From Methylococcaceae bacterium (GTDB taxonomy: Bacteria; Pseudomonadota; Gammaproteobacteria; Methylococcales; Methylomonadaceae): a stretch of DNA of 5,927 nucleotides. Under the pieces are notes generated by a model that did not search any database, was not told the origin of the DNA, and saw only the letters and a list, made by a program, of their open reading frames with translations. Numbering within the stretch: the stretch's first letter is position 1; each line of letters opens with the position of its first letter. The stretch covers positions 1 through 5,927 of the forward strand of contig JAUYMX010000158.1 in the NCBI GenBank assembly GCA_030699345.1. Reading direction: 5' to 3'. The translations under genes were made by a program, and so were the position numbers. Of the stretch, positions 5,446-5,927 are shown in pieces.

Positions 5446-5927
5446 TCGACCTCGCCCCCCAGCATCGCACGGACTTTTTTTTGCAAAATCAACAAAGCAG
5501 CGGCTTCAGCCAAGGCTTTATCCTTGCGGTTGAGTTCGCGTTCCAGACGCTGGTTCTCGACTTTCAGGGCGCGCAGTGCCTGGCTGTCATCGCCACCTGA
5601 ACGCGGGTGGGCGGCAGCACAAAAATCGCTTTGCCACTGGACGAGTTGATGCGCAAATAGCCCGCGTTGCCGACACCAGGCATTCAGCGCCTCGCCACTC
5701 AAGTCATGGCTTTCATGGAGTGCTAGCAAGCGCTCTTCGGGACGCCAATCTTGGGGACGCTTGGCCGAGTTGACATTAGGCGTATCGGTTGTTGCTGTGC
5801 TTTTCATCCAGTTTTTTAAGGTATGTATGCTGAGGTTTGATTCATCGGCTATGGCTTGAATCGTTCGCTGGCCGCGACTGTAAACTTTTGCCAAGGCTTG
5901 CTCTTTGAACTCATCAGAATACTGCTT
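5442..5927 (-). CDS. IS3-family transposase OrfA, N-terminus cut by window edge
   Basis: The frame is open to the last base and reads KQYSDEFKEQALAKVYSRG at its visible start, the normal beginning of an IS3 OrfA. The true start is probably only a few codons beyond the window, and the TTG at 5894 is internal. About 161 codons are visible. The first 45 residues form a helix-turn-helix (TIQAIADESNLSIHTLKNWM) that binds the IS ends. A middle region (LALHESHDLSGEALNAWCRQRG) follows. The last 40 residues are a leucine-zipper-like coiled coil (ALKVENQRLERELNRKDKAL, then AEAAALLILQKKV) for multimerisation. The protein is longer than the roughly 100 residues of common IS3 OrfA proteins. It ends at TGA 5444–5442, overlapping orfB by 4 bp. 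Confidence 0.92.
   Translation of the reverse strand, partial: KQYSDEFKEQALAKVYSRGQRTIQAIADESNLSIHTLKNWMKSTATTDTPNVNSAKRPQDWRPEERLLALHESHDLSGEALNAWCRQRGLFAHQLVQWQSDFCAAAHPRSGGDDSQALRALKVENQRLERELNRKDKALAEAAALLILQKKVRAMLGGEVE

Larger units (their letters stand above)
4342..5927 (-). mobile_element. IS3-family insertion sequence, partial (right part cut by window edge)
   Basis: The element carries the orfA and orfB transposase genes on the minus strand. Its 3' end lies in the 26 bases between the orfB stop (4363) and the last dockerin codon (4336). TG at 4342–4343, reading TGTCGCCTCAGTG, is a plausible terminus because IS3 elements end in TG…CA. The other end is outside the window, so terminal inverted repeats and the target duplication cannot be checked; the exact border could lie anywhere from 4337 to about 4345. 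No terminator separates orfB from the dockerin remnant, so transcripts from the IS may run into the genes on its left. Confidence 0.85.

Noticed and set aside
1..5927. CRISPR array or tandem direct repeats
   Set aside because: No regularly spaced direct repeats were seen anywhere in the window.

Overview
The window looks like a gammaproteobacterial chromosome segment. The order nusB–thiL–pgpA followed by a DUF2956 gene fits that class. A PEP-CTERM surface protein next to a dockerin-type protein suggests an environmental, exopolysaccharide-producing lineage; a methanotroph of the Methylococcales is my guess from gene style only, with no marker gene to prove it.

Left part (1–2086, + strand): a compact housekeeping operon. 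The 3' end of nusB (antitermination factor) overlaps thiL (thiamine-monophosphate kinase), which overlaps pgpA (phosphatidylglycerophosphatase A). The overlaps imply one mRNA and coupled translation. A small, basic, single-membrane-span DUF2956 protein follows after 46 bp.

Middle (2087–2408): 322 bp with no intact gene but unusually many inverted repeats, including a perfect 12-bp-stem hairpin between the two converging transcription units. On the minus strand it may also hold the decayed 3' end of an unidentified gene.

Right-middle (2409–4336, - strand): two genes on the same strand that look like partners. The upstream one encodes a secreted-type protein with a putative Ig domain and a complete C-terminal type I dockerin (two calcium loops). 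The downstream one encodes a signal peptide, a cohesin-like domain and a PEP-CTERM (VPLPA-type) sorting tail. Dockerins bind cohesins, so this may be a non-cellulosomal system in which a cell-envelope cohesin receives a dockerin-bearing protein. A hairpin terminator lies between the two genes.

Right (about 4337–5927, - strand): an IS3-family insertion sequence, cut by the window edge, with orfA and orfB overlapping in ATGA. Its inner end abuts the dockerin gene, whose reading frame continues without a start codon right up to the junction. The IS has therefore removed or separated the dockerin gene's 5' end, including start, signal peptide and promoter. The system is probably broken in this strain, unless IS read-through still transcribes the cohesin gene.
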